The notes: generated by a model from the letters alone, not told the origin. A stretch of 64,000 nt of DNA from Anagrus nilaparvatae (GCA_022575985.1 JAKSXM010000040.1:12542001-12606000), one strand, 5' to 3'. Positions 1 to 11,255 are shown, numbered from the stretch's first letter. Made by a program: numbers and translations.

Positions 1-965
1 AAAGCGGATTTTTACAAATCCCAATGGACGAGGAATTAAAGGAAAAAACAGCGTTTTCAGGACCATTTGGGCATTACCATTTCAAAAGGTTGCCATTTGG
101 CTTATGCACAAGTCCAAATACATTCCAGAAATTAATGGATAAAGTTCTGTCAGGTATCCAGGGTATAAAACTGTATATTTACATGGATGACATCATAGTC
201 TACGCACGCACCTTAAAGGAACACGAGCAGAAAATGAATAATTTATTAAAACGCCTCCAAAACGTAAACCTAGTTTTGCAGCCAAAAAAATGCCAATTTT
301 TCAAGCGTAGCATTACATATCTGGGACATATCGTTATTTCTGAAGATGGAGTAAAGCCAGATCCGGAAAAAGTTAGAGCTGTAAAACAATTTCCAATTCC
401 GAAATCAAAAAAGAAAGTTAAGTCATTTTTGGGCCTTATTGGCTATTACAGAAAATTTATTAAAAATCTAGCTAAACATGCGAAACCACTAACGAAGCTC
501 ACCAGGAAAGAAGAGAAATTTATATGGGGCCCAAAACAACAAAAGGCTTTTGAATTTTTAAGAGATGCTATCTGCCAAGAGCCAATTTTACAGTTTCCAG
601 ATTTTACGAAGGAGTTCGTGGTAACAACTGACGCGTCACAATATGCAGTGGGGGCTGTTCTTATAGTCAGGGCAAGATTGGCGAGGATCTTCCCATTGCA
701 TTTGCCTCCAGAACTCTTAGTAAAACTGAAACTAATTTGAGCGTACCCGCGAAAGGATTTTTAGGAATTTTATTTGGTGTAGAAACCTTTAGACCTTACC
801 TTTTTGGGAGACACTTTACGTTTGTAACGGATCATTTACCCTTAGTTTGGATACATAACCAAAAAAGAACCAAATTCTAAATTAGCGCGTTGGAAATTAA
901 GACTTAATGATTACCATTTTTCAATTAGGTATAAACCGGGTTTAGTTAACTGTAATGCTGATGCA
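1..965 (+). pseudogene. Ty3/gypsy pol fragment: reverse transcriptase and RNase H, frameshifted
   Basis: This is the C-terminal part of reverse transcriptase and the RNase H domain of a Ty3/gypsy retrotransposon. The frame is open from base 3, upstream of the first ATG at 24, so the gene continues outside the window. Counting from that ATG, the catalytic YMDD box is at residues 53-56, the LGHI and FLGLIGYYRKFI motifs typical of the family follow, and the RNase H start (TTDASQYAVGAVL) is near residue 201. At about 660-665 the frame shifts; RNase H similarity then runs in another frame to about 865, where a second shift inside an A-rich run returns to the original frame. The RNase H end motif (NADALSR) lies just before 966. 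Two shifts mean this copy cannot make the full polyprotein. Family assignment is firm; the clade within gypsy is not. Confidence 0.9.
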
Positions 966-1604
966 TTGTCTCGAAATCCGGTCGAAAGGCCCGAACTTGA
1001 TCCACAGATTGGTAATTTGGATGTGAATGAATGTATGCTTGTTAACCAAAGTTTAGAATCTGATTCTCGGGTTCAGGAGGGGATTCAGTTCTGCGCAGAA
1101 CTCGAAATCCCTGCTGCATCTGCGGATGACGATCGAGTAAGTGACATACAAGTTGAAAATATGGCTGCTAAAGTGTTTTTAATGAATGGCAAGGATGAGG
1201 GACTCGAGGTTAGTTGTGGTTTGAATGAGCCAGCAAGGGATAAGTTGCCTAATGGGCAACTGGTCTCAGGGGCACACCCAAACCAAGCTATTTTTGGAGG
1301 GCCTCAGCCCTGTGTAGAAACGCTTGAAGATTTCCTGGTTTTTTTGGGTCATGTAAGAGCAGATGATTCTGCCGTTGACCAGATTTTTGAGGAGAGTGCA
1401 CTCGTTCAAGGAATAATAGGGTTCTCGAGAGATATCCTTGGTGACAAAATGGAATTCAAAAAAAACTTTTATACCAAATTACCTATTAGCCAAGTTTTAG
1501 TACTCTTCGGGACGTGTGTAACAGTAACTAATGATAGAAATAATTCATTTTCATTCCTAGAGATCGATTTCAGGATTTCATTTTTTCCTGATTATGCTCA
1601 ATAG
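966..1604 (+). pseudogene. Region downstream of gypsy RNase H (spacer towards integrase), truncated
   Basis: The open frame continues directly from the RNase H end (DALSRNPVE) into an acidic stretch of about 150 residues without a recognisable domain. In intact gypsy elements this is the linker before the integrase zinc finger. No HHCC finger or integrase core follows. From about base 1450 the reading enters AT-rich sequence, and from about 1546 it runs into a tandem minisatellite, so the last 50 or so codons are probably not retrotransposon protein. The element therefore seems cut off here, without integrase or 3' LTR. The TTG at 966 is not a real start. Confidence 0.6.
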
Positions 1605-1965
1605 TCCCCAGGATGAACGATTTTATCAGTTGTTATTTGCTTTATAATTTTGGAGAAATTAAGTGCCTTTATAGTCCATTTTCATCCCTGGGGATAGATT
1701 TGTACCGCGGGATCTCATTTTTTTCCGATTGGGCCCAATAGGACCCAGAATGGACGGCTTTATCAGTTGTTATTTATTTTTTGCTGCTGAACCTATTTTT
1801 TACCCTTATAGCCCATTTTTGTATCAATCTGTACAGCGAGATCTAATTTTTTTCTGATCAGGCGCAATGGGCCCCTGGATATCTAATTCTACCTGTTGGT
1901 ATTTATTTTATCATGTGGAACCCATTTTTTATCTCCAGAAACCGTTTTATCCTCGATAATTACCT
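1546..1965. repeat. Degenerate minisatellite, about three units of ~135 bp
   Basis: Three successive segments starting near 1550, 1686 and 1823 share the order of words: GATCGATTT / GATAGATTT / ATCAATCTG, then GGATTTCATTTTTTCC-like, then an AATAGNCCC-like word, then TTATCAGTTGTTATTT and an AT-rich tail ending in CCCATTTTT. Units are about 135 bp and clearly diverged. No function is visible. Confidence 0.6.
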
Positions 1966-2119
1966 TTTACATTAGTATTTTATTTTGGGATTCATGGGCC
2001 TGATTGGCCCCTAGGGGTTATTTTTTTCTTCTTCCAGTAATGCCCCTAACTATGTTACGAATTCCTAGAACCCATTCCTTTTGTGCTAGTTTTTGTTAAA
2101 AATGAGAAAAATGTTTAAA

Positions 2120-2121
2120 TG

Positions 2122-2153
<32 letters not shown>
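2120..2153. repeat. Poly(A) tract
   Basis: An uninterrupted run of more than 30 A on the plus strand. It could be the tail of an old retroposon, but the upstream 150 bp do not show a recognisable LINE or SINE end. Confidence 0.8.
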
Positions 2154-2161
<8 letters not shown>

Positions 2162-2169
2162 ATAAAGTG

Positions 2170-3240
2170 TCTGTATTCAGTGAGATATGAGCCAATAAGC
2201 ATTTAAGATATTTCTAAATTAAAACCAAAATTTAAAATAATACATCCGTAGTTTTTAGCAAATATTAATAGTCGATATCTTGAATTTAAAAAATAACGAT
2301 TGTACTGTGTTTGGTACGTAAAAATATGTTTACTGGCCAATTTTTAAAGCTCTAGGTGGCTTGGTCACGATTTGGCAGCTGTTATTCCAATTTTAATTTT
2401 TTTCGCATTCTCAGCCACCCGTTTGCTTTTTATTTTCTAGACACCTATATTTAAGTAGGTAGTAAAATTTCACGAAAAATCCAAATCTGACCATATTTTT
2501 TCGGAGAAACCTCAGGAAAAGCCGGAAAATTGAAAAAACTAAAGAAATATTTCAAATACAAATTCCTCAAAAAGCGTAATTTTTTTTTTTTTTTAATGTG
2601 TTCTCCCATAATTTTAATGATAAAAAAATAGCATTATTTAATTATTTTTTTATTTCATCTTAAATTTTATGGAAATAAAACTTTTGGATTTTGTAATTTT
2701 CTTAACTAATTATTTCTAGAGAATAGATATTGTACACGAGGGTCAAAAATGAAATTAAAAATTAAAAAAAATGACGTCTTAGAGAAATTTTCATTTAGTG
2801 GATGTTTCTATGTTAAAAAAACAACTTAAATCAAGATAAATTCAAAATATTTAGAATAATATTTTTAAAAATCCAAAAACTGCGCATGCGCAGAAAGTGC
2901 TGACCTTTCGATTTGAAACGCCTTATTTTCGGACTTTATATGCATAAACGGACACGCTGGTGCAAAAAAATTATGGGAAGAATCTGAGAATTCGAAAAAA
3001 ATTAAAATTGGAAAAACATGCCAAATCGCAATCAAGCCACCTAGAGCCTTAAAAATTTGTCAGTAAACGTATTTTCACGTACCAAATACAGTGCAATTGG
3101 TATTTTTTAAATTCAAAACATCGACCTCAGACTTGGGAAAAAATAGTTAAAAACTACCGATATATCATGCAATAAATAATTCTAAATATATGAACCGAGA
3201 AAATTTCAAAATATTTCTGAATTAAAAACTAACTTGGCCC
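2170..3240. mobile_element. Foldback (long inverted repeat) element, about 1.05 kb
   Basis: Two arms face each other. The left arm (about 2170-2414) holds GAATTTAAAAAATAACGATTG, GTTTGGTACGTAAAAATATG and CTCTAGGTGGCTTGGT in order. The right arm (about 2984-3240) holds the reverse complements in reverse order, for example ACCAAGCCACCTAGAG-like at 3030-3046 and CATATTTTTACGTACC-like at 3068-3085. The inner 250 bp of each arm are the best matched; outer parts are weaker. The central ~570 bp hold no coding frame. This looks like a non-autonomous foldback or MITE-like transposon. Target-site duplications were not identified. Confidence 0.7.
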
Positions 3241-3419
3241 ATAAATAATATCAATAATACTATATTTTTAGAAAATAAATTAAAAACAACAAAAATTATA
3301 TGTCAAATGTATTTGTTAACGAAATTTTAAATAATTAAATAATTATTTAAAATTATATTTGCATGTAACCAAATATTTCAACAAACTACATTCTTGCAAA
3401 AGTAATTATCAGCTATATT

Positions 3420-3442
3420 CAAAAAAAAAAAAAAAAAAAAAA
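3420..3442. repeat. Poly(A) tract
   Basis: A run of about 21 A between unrelated AT-rich sequences. Confidence 0.8.
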
Positions 3443-3719
3443 TACCATGAATTATTATGCTTTGCACGGTATATCATTGTTAGTAATGATCTAGTTATAA
3501 ATATTTATAAATAATCATGTAACCTTTTCTTGCGCAGTCAGGAGACTTAAATAAAAGTCGTGCACATGTTTAAAATATAGAATATTTTGGAGTTGGTAGA
3601 GTAAGGGCAATGTATCAGTCAGTGGTTAAATAAATATTGTACTTGAATGAGTTAGCCTTACTCCTTCCTACATCCAGCCTGATTTCCTAGTTTCCCAGAT
3701 ATTGGCGTTTGGAAGTATT

Positions 3720-3850
3720 ATAAATTAGCTAGGTGGTGAGTAAAATGTAAAGGTAAATTAACCTAAAAGTTTGGGTATTTTCTGTATCCTAACATGTTAG
3801 GGTGCAAATTAAACCTAAACTGAATAAGGTCACCACCTAGTTAATTTATT
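3720..3850. repeat. Short inverted repeat (hairpin)
   Basis: TAAATTAGCTAGGTGGTGA near 3721 is answered by TCACCACCTAGTTAATTTA near 3831, 18 of 19 positions pairing. The pair encloses about 95 bp of AT-rich sequence. This may be a remnant of a small MITE. The rest of 3443-4430 holds nothing else I can support. Confidence 0.55.
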
Positions 3851-4429
3851 AATTAAATTCAGCTGATTATCCTTATTAGGAGATACTAGGAAACCTAAGA
3901 TATATCAGGAAAGGAGCGGGTTAGAGATAAAATGAATACAATTCAATTTTATCACAACTATCATTTTTATTCTTTTTGTTGTGCACTCACGAGTACTTAC
4001 AACTCGACTAGTAAATACCATAAAATAGTAAAGACCTTCCCTAACAAGATATAAAATTAATTCTGTTCTGATTTATTTTTAAATAAAAATTAATTGCTTT
4101 TTAATCACATATGATTAAATTTATTATAATTAAACACATATGATCAAAATATAAAAAAATTAATGCACAAGATTTTTTATTTGGTGAAGCCGAGCATCAC
4201 GAGGCCAATCAGCTAGTTCAATATAAAATTTAAAAAAATGTAATTTTTTGATGTGGAGTTAGTGTTTTCATTATTATTATTAAACGTGCGTATCAAATGG
4301 GCTAGAAATTTAATCCTCTATGGTCACACTTCCTCAATAAGCTGAATAAAGACCGATTCATACAAGTTTTATCGATGGGACAAGGGGCAATTTTAGTGAA
4401 ACCCCGCAAAGTAGGAAGTAAGAAACATA

Positions 4430-5085
4430 CGAGAAACTAGTATCCGAAGTATAGACGCTGCTTAAGAAAGCCTGTGATACTTCTATGCCTCGAAGTAGGA
4501 AAGAATCCCCGTGTATACTGGTGGAACTTAGAAATCGCAGAGCTCCAGACAAAGTCACAAGAATAGAAGAAGAGCGACCAGAGCAAAGTCCCGCAAAAAA
4601 GCAAGGGAACTTATGAAGTTTCACAAAGAAGTTAAGCGATCCCAGAGGCAGGCAATCAACGCCAGCAACATTCACTGTGAAAGGAAGCTATGTCTTGAAG
4701 TCGATAACGTCCCCTGGGGACTTGGCTTCAAGATAGTTACAAAGAAGCTGAGAAGGCTTCGCGACCAGCACGCTTATGTGCGAAGAGAAGGCAAAAACAG
4801 TCGTTGATGCCTTATTCCCGATGCACCCGATAAGAGGATAACATCCGTGCAGACGATATCCCGGACTTTACTTTAAGAGTTGTTGGTCACCGTGGACTCT
4901 ATTAAAAATCAGAAAGCTCCCGGCCCGGACGGTATACCAGCCGAGATTATAAAAATAGCTGCACATGAGTACCCATCATTGATGTTAAGGATGTACAATC
5001 CATGCATCCGAAAAGGAGTCTTTAGCATGCGATGGAAAAAGGCAACACTGGTACTTATTAGCAAAGAATTATATATTAATACACA
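4430..5085 (+). pseudogene. R1-like non-LTR (LINE) retrotransposon fragment
   Basis: Broken frames encode the stretch just before and at the start of a LINE reverse transcriptase. Recognisable pieces in order are a VYWWNLEIAELR-type motif (about 4510-4545), a basic region leading to LCLEVDNVPWGLGFKIVTKKL (4690-4750), and the RT start NQKAPGPDGIPAEIIK (about 4905-4955) followed by SMRWKKATLVLISK (5024-5065). The PWG..(Y/F)KIV.KKL block and KAPGPDGIP motif are typical of R1-clade insect elements. The rest of the RT, including the YADD box, is missing, and the frame changes several times. Decayed 5' and 3' truncated copy. Confidence 0.75.
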
Positions 5086-5127
5086 AGAGACAGATGATGG
5101 GGTACATTCTGTCTCGTGTGTATTAAT
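5075..5127. repeat. Small near-perfect hairpin
   Basis: ATTAATACACAAGAGACAG at 5075-5093 pairs with its inverted copy at 5109-5127, 18 of 19 positions, around a 15-base loop. It lies at the point where LINE similarity ends. Confidence 0.7.
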
Positions 5128-5243
5128 GTTTTTTATCCACTTTTAGCCTTGGAAAATATGCAAAATGCACCTGCATGCTGGAAGAACTAAAATGTTTAAA
5201 GTACTTATCATGGAGAATAAACTCCTTCGGAAAACATATAGTA

Positions 5244-6263
5244 CTAGCAAAAGTTGGAGGGGGGGCTCCGCCCCCCCCCTGTGTCGTATTTACTTCTGTT
5301 TCTGTTACTTGAAAAAATCATTTTTCACTGAAAATTTACCTATAATTATGCAAATACATTCAGAGTTTTCAGAGAAGCCTAGTTCTGTCTCCAGCAAAGT
5401 CTCCAATAAATTTATAATTATGGATTACAGAACCATATTTAAAAATTTATAGGAGAGGCTATGCCCAATCCCGACAGATAAATTTTCAAATATATATAGT
5501 AGTAAGATATAGTATTAAGATATATAAAAAATGTTGCTAATTTTTAAAGATACCTCCGTTTTGAACAAAAATATAACTGAGTACGTATAAATTAGTGCCG
5601 AATCAAGTAATACCAATTGTGACAGTAAAATTTTATCATATTTAGAAGATATTTCACTTTTTAATCAAAATTTCAAAAAATTTTATTTTTTCCAAAAATA
5701 GTAAAAATTGAATATCTCCAAAAGTACGGTAGCTGAGTTGCAAAACATTGTCTTATGTCATACGTAGACTTTTCTCTATATTTTGACACTTCATTTTGAA
5801 TTTTCATTGATTATACACTGATGATGAAACACATACACACACAGACCCACAAATAGATGATTAAAAACACTATAAAAAATTAAAAAATTAAAAAAATTTT
5901 TCAACCAGCTACAAAAATATTTTATAAAATTTTAAAGATACCTCTGATTTGAATAAAAATTTAGGAGAATACGTAAGAATTAGTGCTGAATCGAATACTT
6001 TAAAGTGTGACGGTAAAATTTTTCGATAGTCTCAAGATGTTTCAATTTTCAAAAATAATATTAAGTTCAAAAACACTAAAAATTGAATATCTCCAAAAGT
6101 ACGATAGCTGAGTCGCAAAACTATGGCCTATGTCACCCGCGGACTTTTTTTCTTTAATTTGACACCGGTTTTATTAAATTTCATTCACTGGTTTGACCCT
6201 GATGATAATACATACACACACACAGACACACAAATAAATTTTCAAATATATATAGTAGTAAGA
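5244..6263 (-). mobile_element. Helitron-like element, copy 1 (non-autonomous)
   Basis: Read on the minus strand, the element begins with 5'-TC (TCTTACTACTATATATA) at 6263 and ends in CTAG at 5247-5244. A GC-rich hairpin (GGGGGGGC, loop GGA, GCCCCCCC) sits 11 nt before the CTAG. The insertion lies between host A and T with no target duplication. TC start, CTRR end and a hairpin about 11 nt from the end are the defining Helitron marks. It has no Rep/helicase gene, so it is non-autonomous. Inside are two diverged tandem units of about 390 bp (about 5515-5870 and 5920-6240), and an extra copy of the 5' terminus near 5480-5515, so this may be two fused elements. Confidence 0.7.
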
Positions 6264-6316
6264 TAAGATAAGATAAGTAAGATAAAATAAGATAAGATAA
6301 GATAAGATAAGATAAG
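6259..6316. repeat. (TAAGA)n microsatellite at the Helitron 5' end
   Basis: About eleven imperfect copies of the pentamer TAAGA directly abut the element's 5' terminus, whose own last bases are TAAGA on the plus strand. The array may have grown from that terminus. Confidence 0.8.
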
Positions 6317-6784
6317 CACCTGCCATCTAGCGGTTATATGTCGAACGCAACGAACAGTGGTTAGAAAAACTAGTATACGTCAAGTTGTATGCTAACTATG
6401 GCTTATTCAAGAGATGGAATAATAGAGATATTATTTTGCAGTTTCGATAAGCAATAGTTATACACATATTTTGTATAAATCGACACACGCAGACATACGC
6501 ATGAAAGTACTTTAATAATTTTAGTTATTGCAGCATAGAATAGGTGCATTTAATGTATGCTTTCCAGGGCTAAAGTGGATAAAAGGATGATCCTACACTC
6601 CCATCCTACTGGCGACCACTAGGAATTTAGGATATAGCGGGAAAAAGTTTCGAAAAGATGCTACAGCCTCGTATCTTAAATGCAGTAGAGGCAGCAGGGG
6701 ATCTATCTCCTTGGCAATAAGCCTTTAGACGGGAGCGTTCCACAATATGGGCAATGAACGAGGCCGTTGACACGATAACGAGGA
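6317..6784. other. Non-coding stretch, nothing recognised
   Basis: Mixed-composition sequence between the Helitron-like element and the next transposon. Short open frames have no recognisable motif. Confidence 0.5.
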
Positions 6785-8370
6785 TAGTTCATCCAGTTAA
6801 TAACTCAGGATTAACAACTATTTATTATAATAAGCACCATACTAATTTAATATACCTGGGGCACTCATATCCCCAGGATAAACTTATAATATCTAATATT
6901 TATAATTACGTATCCCGGAAAAACTACGGGATACGTAAAAGTATTACTAATTTCTTTTATGTTATTTAATAAATTTCAAAAATAATGTTTGAAATTACTA
7001 ACATTTTTATGTATTGGAAATATTTTGATATTATTGCTTGTAAACATTTCATAAAGATGACATCGCATTTTATGAATATCATAATTCATGTTTTCTAGCT
7101 TGACATTACACCACAATCTCATTTATTCCTTTGTTTTTTAACAGTGGTAAACTGTAAAGAAATTTAGGAAAGAGTTTATGTAAATATAAGGTATAGTAGT
7201 CAAGTAATTTCTTCTCTCCGATTAAATCATAAATATAAAGATTTTTATCCCTCCGTGGTGCAGCTGTGTTTTTGCCTACGCGCAGGTGCAGGTGTAACGA
7301 TATCAACAATGCCAATTTTTGGCTCCTTTAAAAGTAATTTTTGGCCAAAATTTTTTTTAAAGGTTTTAGATAAACATTTCAGTTGTAGGAAAAAAAACTG
7401 TTCTGGCCAAAATGTCAACTCAGATTTGCGCAAAAAATTTCAGAACAGCGGAAAACGAGCATTTTTTAAATTTTTGGTCCAAAGGCCATATCTCTGGCCC
7501 AAATTGTTTTTAAGAAAAAATATTGTAGGGTTTCAAGGTTCATATACTTTAAAAAAAAAATGCTCAAATTTGGCTCCGTTCCAAAAACCATAATTATTTT
7601 GCAATATGAAAATTGCCTTTTTTCGAATACAAATTTTTTTTTTAATTTAAGGTTTTTTGGGTTATACACCCCCCCTAGGGGCATTTATTGTCCAAAAAAG
7701 TTATTTGGGGATGAAGTTAAACTTTTTAGTAAGTAATTAAAAAAAAATTTGCAAAAAAAAATGAAGGTGTTGAAAAATTAAAATAGTAAAAAAAGCTACC
7801 TCCTGGTGCAGCAATAACGATAACATAGACCAACTTTGCACCCGCAGTACGAAAAAACGGCTAAACCAAAACTGATGCACCTTGGTAGGTGTTCATAAAA
7901 TGGTCCCAAGTTTTTTTAGGAGGAGTCACCAACCATGGTCTATTGCGCTTGTCTGAGATATAGTTATGTCGTAAAAAGTAGAGGAACGATATCGTTACAC
8001 CTGCACCACGGAGGGTTATACACATCATAATAAGTACATACCCGACCATACTTTTTTACATTTATAATGTCGAATTTATTTAGTATTTTAATATATCATT
8101 TATTGAAAAAAGCAGATTTTAATCTGTGCAAAACCTCCAACTTATAAGAACAACGAAGTGAAATAGTTTTTTTTTAATAATATTCTAACAGAATATTTAG
8201 TTTATCAATATGAAGGTTATTTAATTAGCGTTTTTTTAAAACAATTTTTATTTCTCTACCTTAAATTAGTTTATCCTGGGGATTTGGGTGCCTCAGGTAT
8301 ATTAAATTACTATGTTGGTTATGTTGATGTATAGTTATAGTAAATTCTGGGTTCTTAGCTGGATGAACTT
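6785..8370. mobile_element. Terminal-inverted-repeat element, about 1.6 kb, with a nested insertion
   Basis: Left end (about 6785-6888) and right end (about 8268-8370) are inverted copies. The best part is a ~45-bp block, TAATTTAATATACCTG then CCCCAGGATAAACT, at 6843-6883 and 8269-8308 inverted. Outward the match continues more weakly to GTTCATCCAG at 6787 and CTGGATGAAC at 8360. No transposase is visible. A related right end occurs at 55060-55150. Confidence 0.65.
7249..8016. mobile_element. Nested MITE-like element with CCCTCCGTGGTGCAG ends
   Basis: CCCTCCGTGGTGCAG starts near 7249 and GGTGTAACGATATC follows near 7291; the right end (about 7985-8016) carries the inverted copy GATATCGTTACACCTGCACCACGGAGGG. 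The left end holds an extra ~28-bp piece that repeats the GCAGGTGCAG word. The interior has AT-rich sequence with no transposase. A second copy of the right half lies at 20925-21089, with shared words such as AGTTTTTTTAGGAGG and TGTCTGAGATA. Confidence 0.65.
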
Positions 8371-8654
8371 AACCTGAGGCTAAGTTCGTAATCAATGAAG
8401 GATTTCCACTTACTTGAAATAATTGATAACAAATATGATTTATTATAACATCACTTTATTGATTACAATTACAAAAGTATAAGTAAACAAGTCAAGTAAT
8501 TATTAATAGTCAAGTAATTAATAATAATATTAATAGAATCGTACTATTCAAAACGAAAGATGGTTCTCTAATAAGTGGTGATACTCTAATGAGCATTTTG
8601 GGCGCCTGAAGGGCAAAATATAATCTAATTGGAATCTGCTCTGTTTTATAGTTT
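8371..8654. other. AT-rich flank of the BEL/Pao insertion
   Basis: No coding or RNA feature seen. A short inverted pair (GAACTTAACCTGAGGCTAAGTTC) is at about 8365-8387. Confidence 0.5.
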
Positions 8655-9043
8655 TGTTATAGTTTTAATTAAAGGAAAATTAGACTGAATAAAAATATGA
8701 AAGGAAATAATAATTAATAATGACACTTAATGATTCCACTTTGAAAATATGATTATTTGATTTATTGTATGAATACTTGATTTTTTAAAGAGCAATATAA
8801 AGATGTGCTTTGCATGCCGGTTGCAAGAGAAGAGAGAGCCGAGAGAAAAAGCGCACGCTTCCGGGTTCGTGCGTGCACATACATACACACAAACATAAAT
8901 TATCAAAATCCCCACTCTTTCTGTATTATAAATTATTAGAAAATTAAACATAAAATATAAAAGATAATATAGAAATGACTAGTATTATTATATACAGAAA
9001 GGGTGGTGAATCTAACAAATATATGTCTGTTTTCTCGCAAACA
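8655..9043 (-). repeat. 3' LTR of the BEL/Pao element
   Basis: 389 bp, plus-strand ends TGTTATAG and CGCAAACA. It appears identical to 15801-16189 in a by-eye comparison. Both carry a GC-richer patch with GAGAGAGCCGAGAGAAAAAG and a CACATACATACACAC stretch. Confidence 0.95.
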
Positions 9044-9054
9044 TACTCCCCGCC
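9044..9054 (-). other. Polypurine tract
   Basis: On the minus strand GGCGGGGAGTA stands directly before the 3' LTR, the expected place for plus-strand priming. Confidence 0.7.
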
Positions 9055-9572
9055 GTCGCAAATGCGACTAACAAAAGCAAAAAAGAATTAAAAATTTTTT
9101 GAATTGAAAAAACATATGAATTATAAATAATATAACTTATTCGTGGATTACAAAATTATCGATTGAAGTTAATATTCTAAATTACACATTAAATTAATTT
9201 TAAAATTTTAAAATTGAATTTATCAGAACATTAATATCATAATAAATTTTTTTTTTTTTTTTTAATGAATATCACTCATACATCCATACATATTACAATT
9301 TCCTAAAAACTCTTTTTTTTATAGTGGAAAAATGACATTGAATGATAATTTTACAAAATCTTATTTTTAAAAATTTAAATCTATTAATTAATTTTATATA
9401 CAATGAATTTAAAGAAAATAAATAAGTATCAAAATCTAAAATTATATATTTTTTTTTAAAGAATTATCATTCTAATCTAAAAACTTTTTTTTAAATAAAT
9501 TAAAGCTAACTTTTATTTTTAAATATACATAAATATCTTCTCTTGCGGTGCTATTTACAATTACTTTTTTTT

Positions 9573-9650
9573 TTTACAATTATTATTTTTCTTTTGCTAT
9601 TTACAATTATTATTTTTCTTTTGCTATTTACAATTATTATTTTTCTTTTA
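9573..9650. repeat. 27-bp tandem repeat, three copies
   Basis: Units of TTACAATTATTATTTTTCTT plus 7 more bases start near 9574, 9601 and 9628. They lie right at and beyond the gag-pol stop codon, in the 3' non-coding part of the BEL/Pao element. Confidence 0.8.
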
Positions 9651-9779
9651 TTCTTCTTTAACTGGTAAAGGAATTAACTTGACGATTGGACGTTTATATA
9701 CACCAGTTGCTGTCTTGATAGTTGCTACCCTAACTAATTGATCAGCTCCAGGTACCACATCAACGACTCTTGCCATAGG

Positions 9780-11255
9780 TCATTTAGTAGCTGGTAGACA
9801 TTCATCTTTTAGCAGAACCAAATCTCCTATTTCGACATTTTCTGAAGGATTTCGCCATCGATTGTATTGTTGTAAATGGTGAACATATTCTTTTGACCAC
9901 CTATTCCAGAAATGATCACGCATATTAGTTATAAGTTTAAATTTGTTAGATAAATTTTGTAGTTTATTAGGGTTTGAAGGAATTTCTGGATATGCATGAA
10001 TTGGTTCTCCGATCAAAAAATGAGCAGGTGTTAAAGGTAAAAGATCTGTAGGGTCGTTACTAGCTGGATATAAGGGTCTTGAATTTAGACACGCTTCGAC
10101 CTTACACAAAAATGTTGACATCTCTTCATATGTTAATTTTTGCTCACCTATTATTTTTCTTAAATGAGATTTTACCGATTTAACTCCTGCTTCCCAAAGA
10201 CCTCCAAAATGTGGTGATGATGGTGGAATGAACGACCAGGATGTGCCTTTTGAAACTATAGCATGAGAGACTTCTTTGTAAAATTCTGAAGCTTTTGAGA
10301 ACATCTTCACCAATTCAGCACTAGCTCCTTTAAAATTGGTTCCATTGTCGCTATATAGTGTTGAACATTGACCCCTTCTGGAAATTAACCTTTCAAAAGC
10401 TGCCAAGAACGCCTGGGTTGAAAGTGATGTGACGACTTCAAGATGTACTGCTTTCGTAACTAAACAAACAAAAACGCAAATGTACCCTTTAGTTGTTTTA
10501 ATACCTCTCCCCGACGACGCTTTTATGGCAAAGGGACCACAATAATCAACTCCTGTACTCAGAAATGGTTTCTCAGGTTTTAATCTTGAATTTGATAATT
10601 GACCCATCAATTGTTGAGAAGTCCTTGCATTATATTTTGTACAAATTACGCATTTTCGAATAATCGACCTAATATAACTACGCCCACGTACAATCCAAAA
10701 ACGCTGAAGCAAAATATTTTTTGTATGTTCCTGCCCGCCATGTAAACATGCAAAATGAGCCTGACGGACTAACAATCTAGCAAACGACGTATTTTTTGCA
10801 ATTAAAAAAGGATGTTTTTCATTAAATGATAAAAGAGAATTTTTTAATCGACCTCCTATTCTAATACATCCTTGATCATCCATAAAAGGTTTAAATGAAA
10901 TTAGTGAAGAATTATTTGAAATTTTTTTATTTGATTTTAAACTATTATATTCATTTGGAAACGAAAATTTTTGTGAGCATTTTGTTAAGAAAATTAAAGA
11001 TTTTTCTAATTCTTCTGGACTTAACGATTCTAGAGCTATTCTAATCTTGTAATTAATTAATCTTAAACAATAAGCTACGACTCTTAATAATTTGTCTAAG
11101 CTAGAAAATTTTTGAAATAGATATGGTTCTTTCAAAACTGTTAAGGTATTAATTATGACTAACGACTTTTCTTCATTTTTAACTTTGCTTTCTTCAATTT
11201 TTTCTTTTTCTGCTGGCCAATGATCAGAAGATTGCTCAAGCCACGATGGTCCTTT
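9780..11255 (-). pseudogene. BEL/Pao integrase and C-terminal domain (DUF5641)
   Basis: It begins within the KGPSWL motif. Numbering from the codon at 11135, the H2C2 zinc finger uses H127, H132, C162 and C165. The DDE integrase core has D197 (GVDYCGPF), D263 (YSDNGTNF) and E315 (GLWEAGVKSVK). The DUF5641 C-terminal domain (HFWNRWSKEYV..LQQYNRW) follows at about 390-440. The catalytic triad is complete, so this region looks recently active. The final TGA at 9780-9782 replaces a position that is usually Trp in the ATKWP.ARV motif. Confidence 0.92.

Noticed and set aside
7106..7684. Several overlapping 60-110-codon frames on both strands
   Set aside because: They lie within a MITE-like element, are low-complexity and have no motif.
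8727..8951. 74-codon frame repeated at 15873-16097 as a gene
   Set aside because: Both lie inside the LTRs and are identical only because the LTRs are identical; no protein family is recognised.
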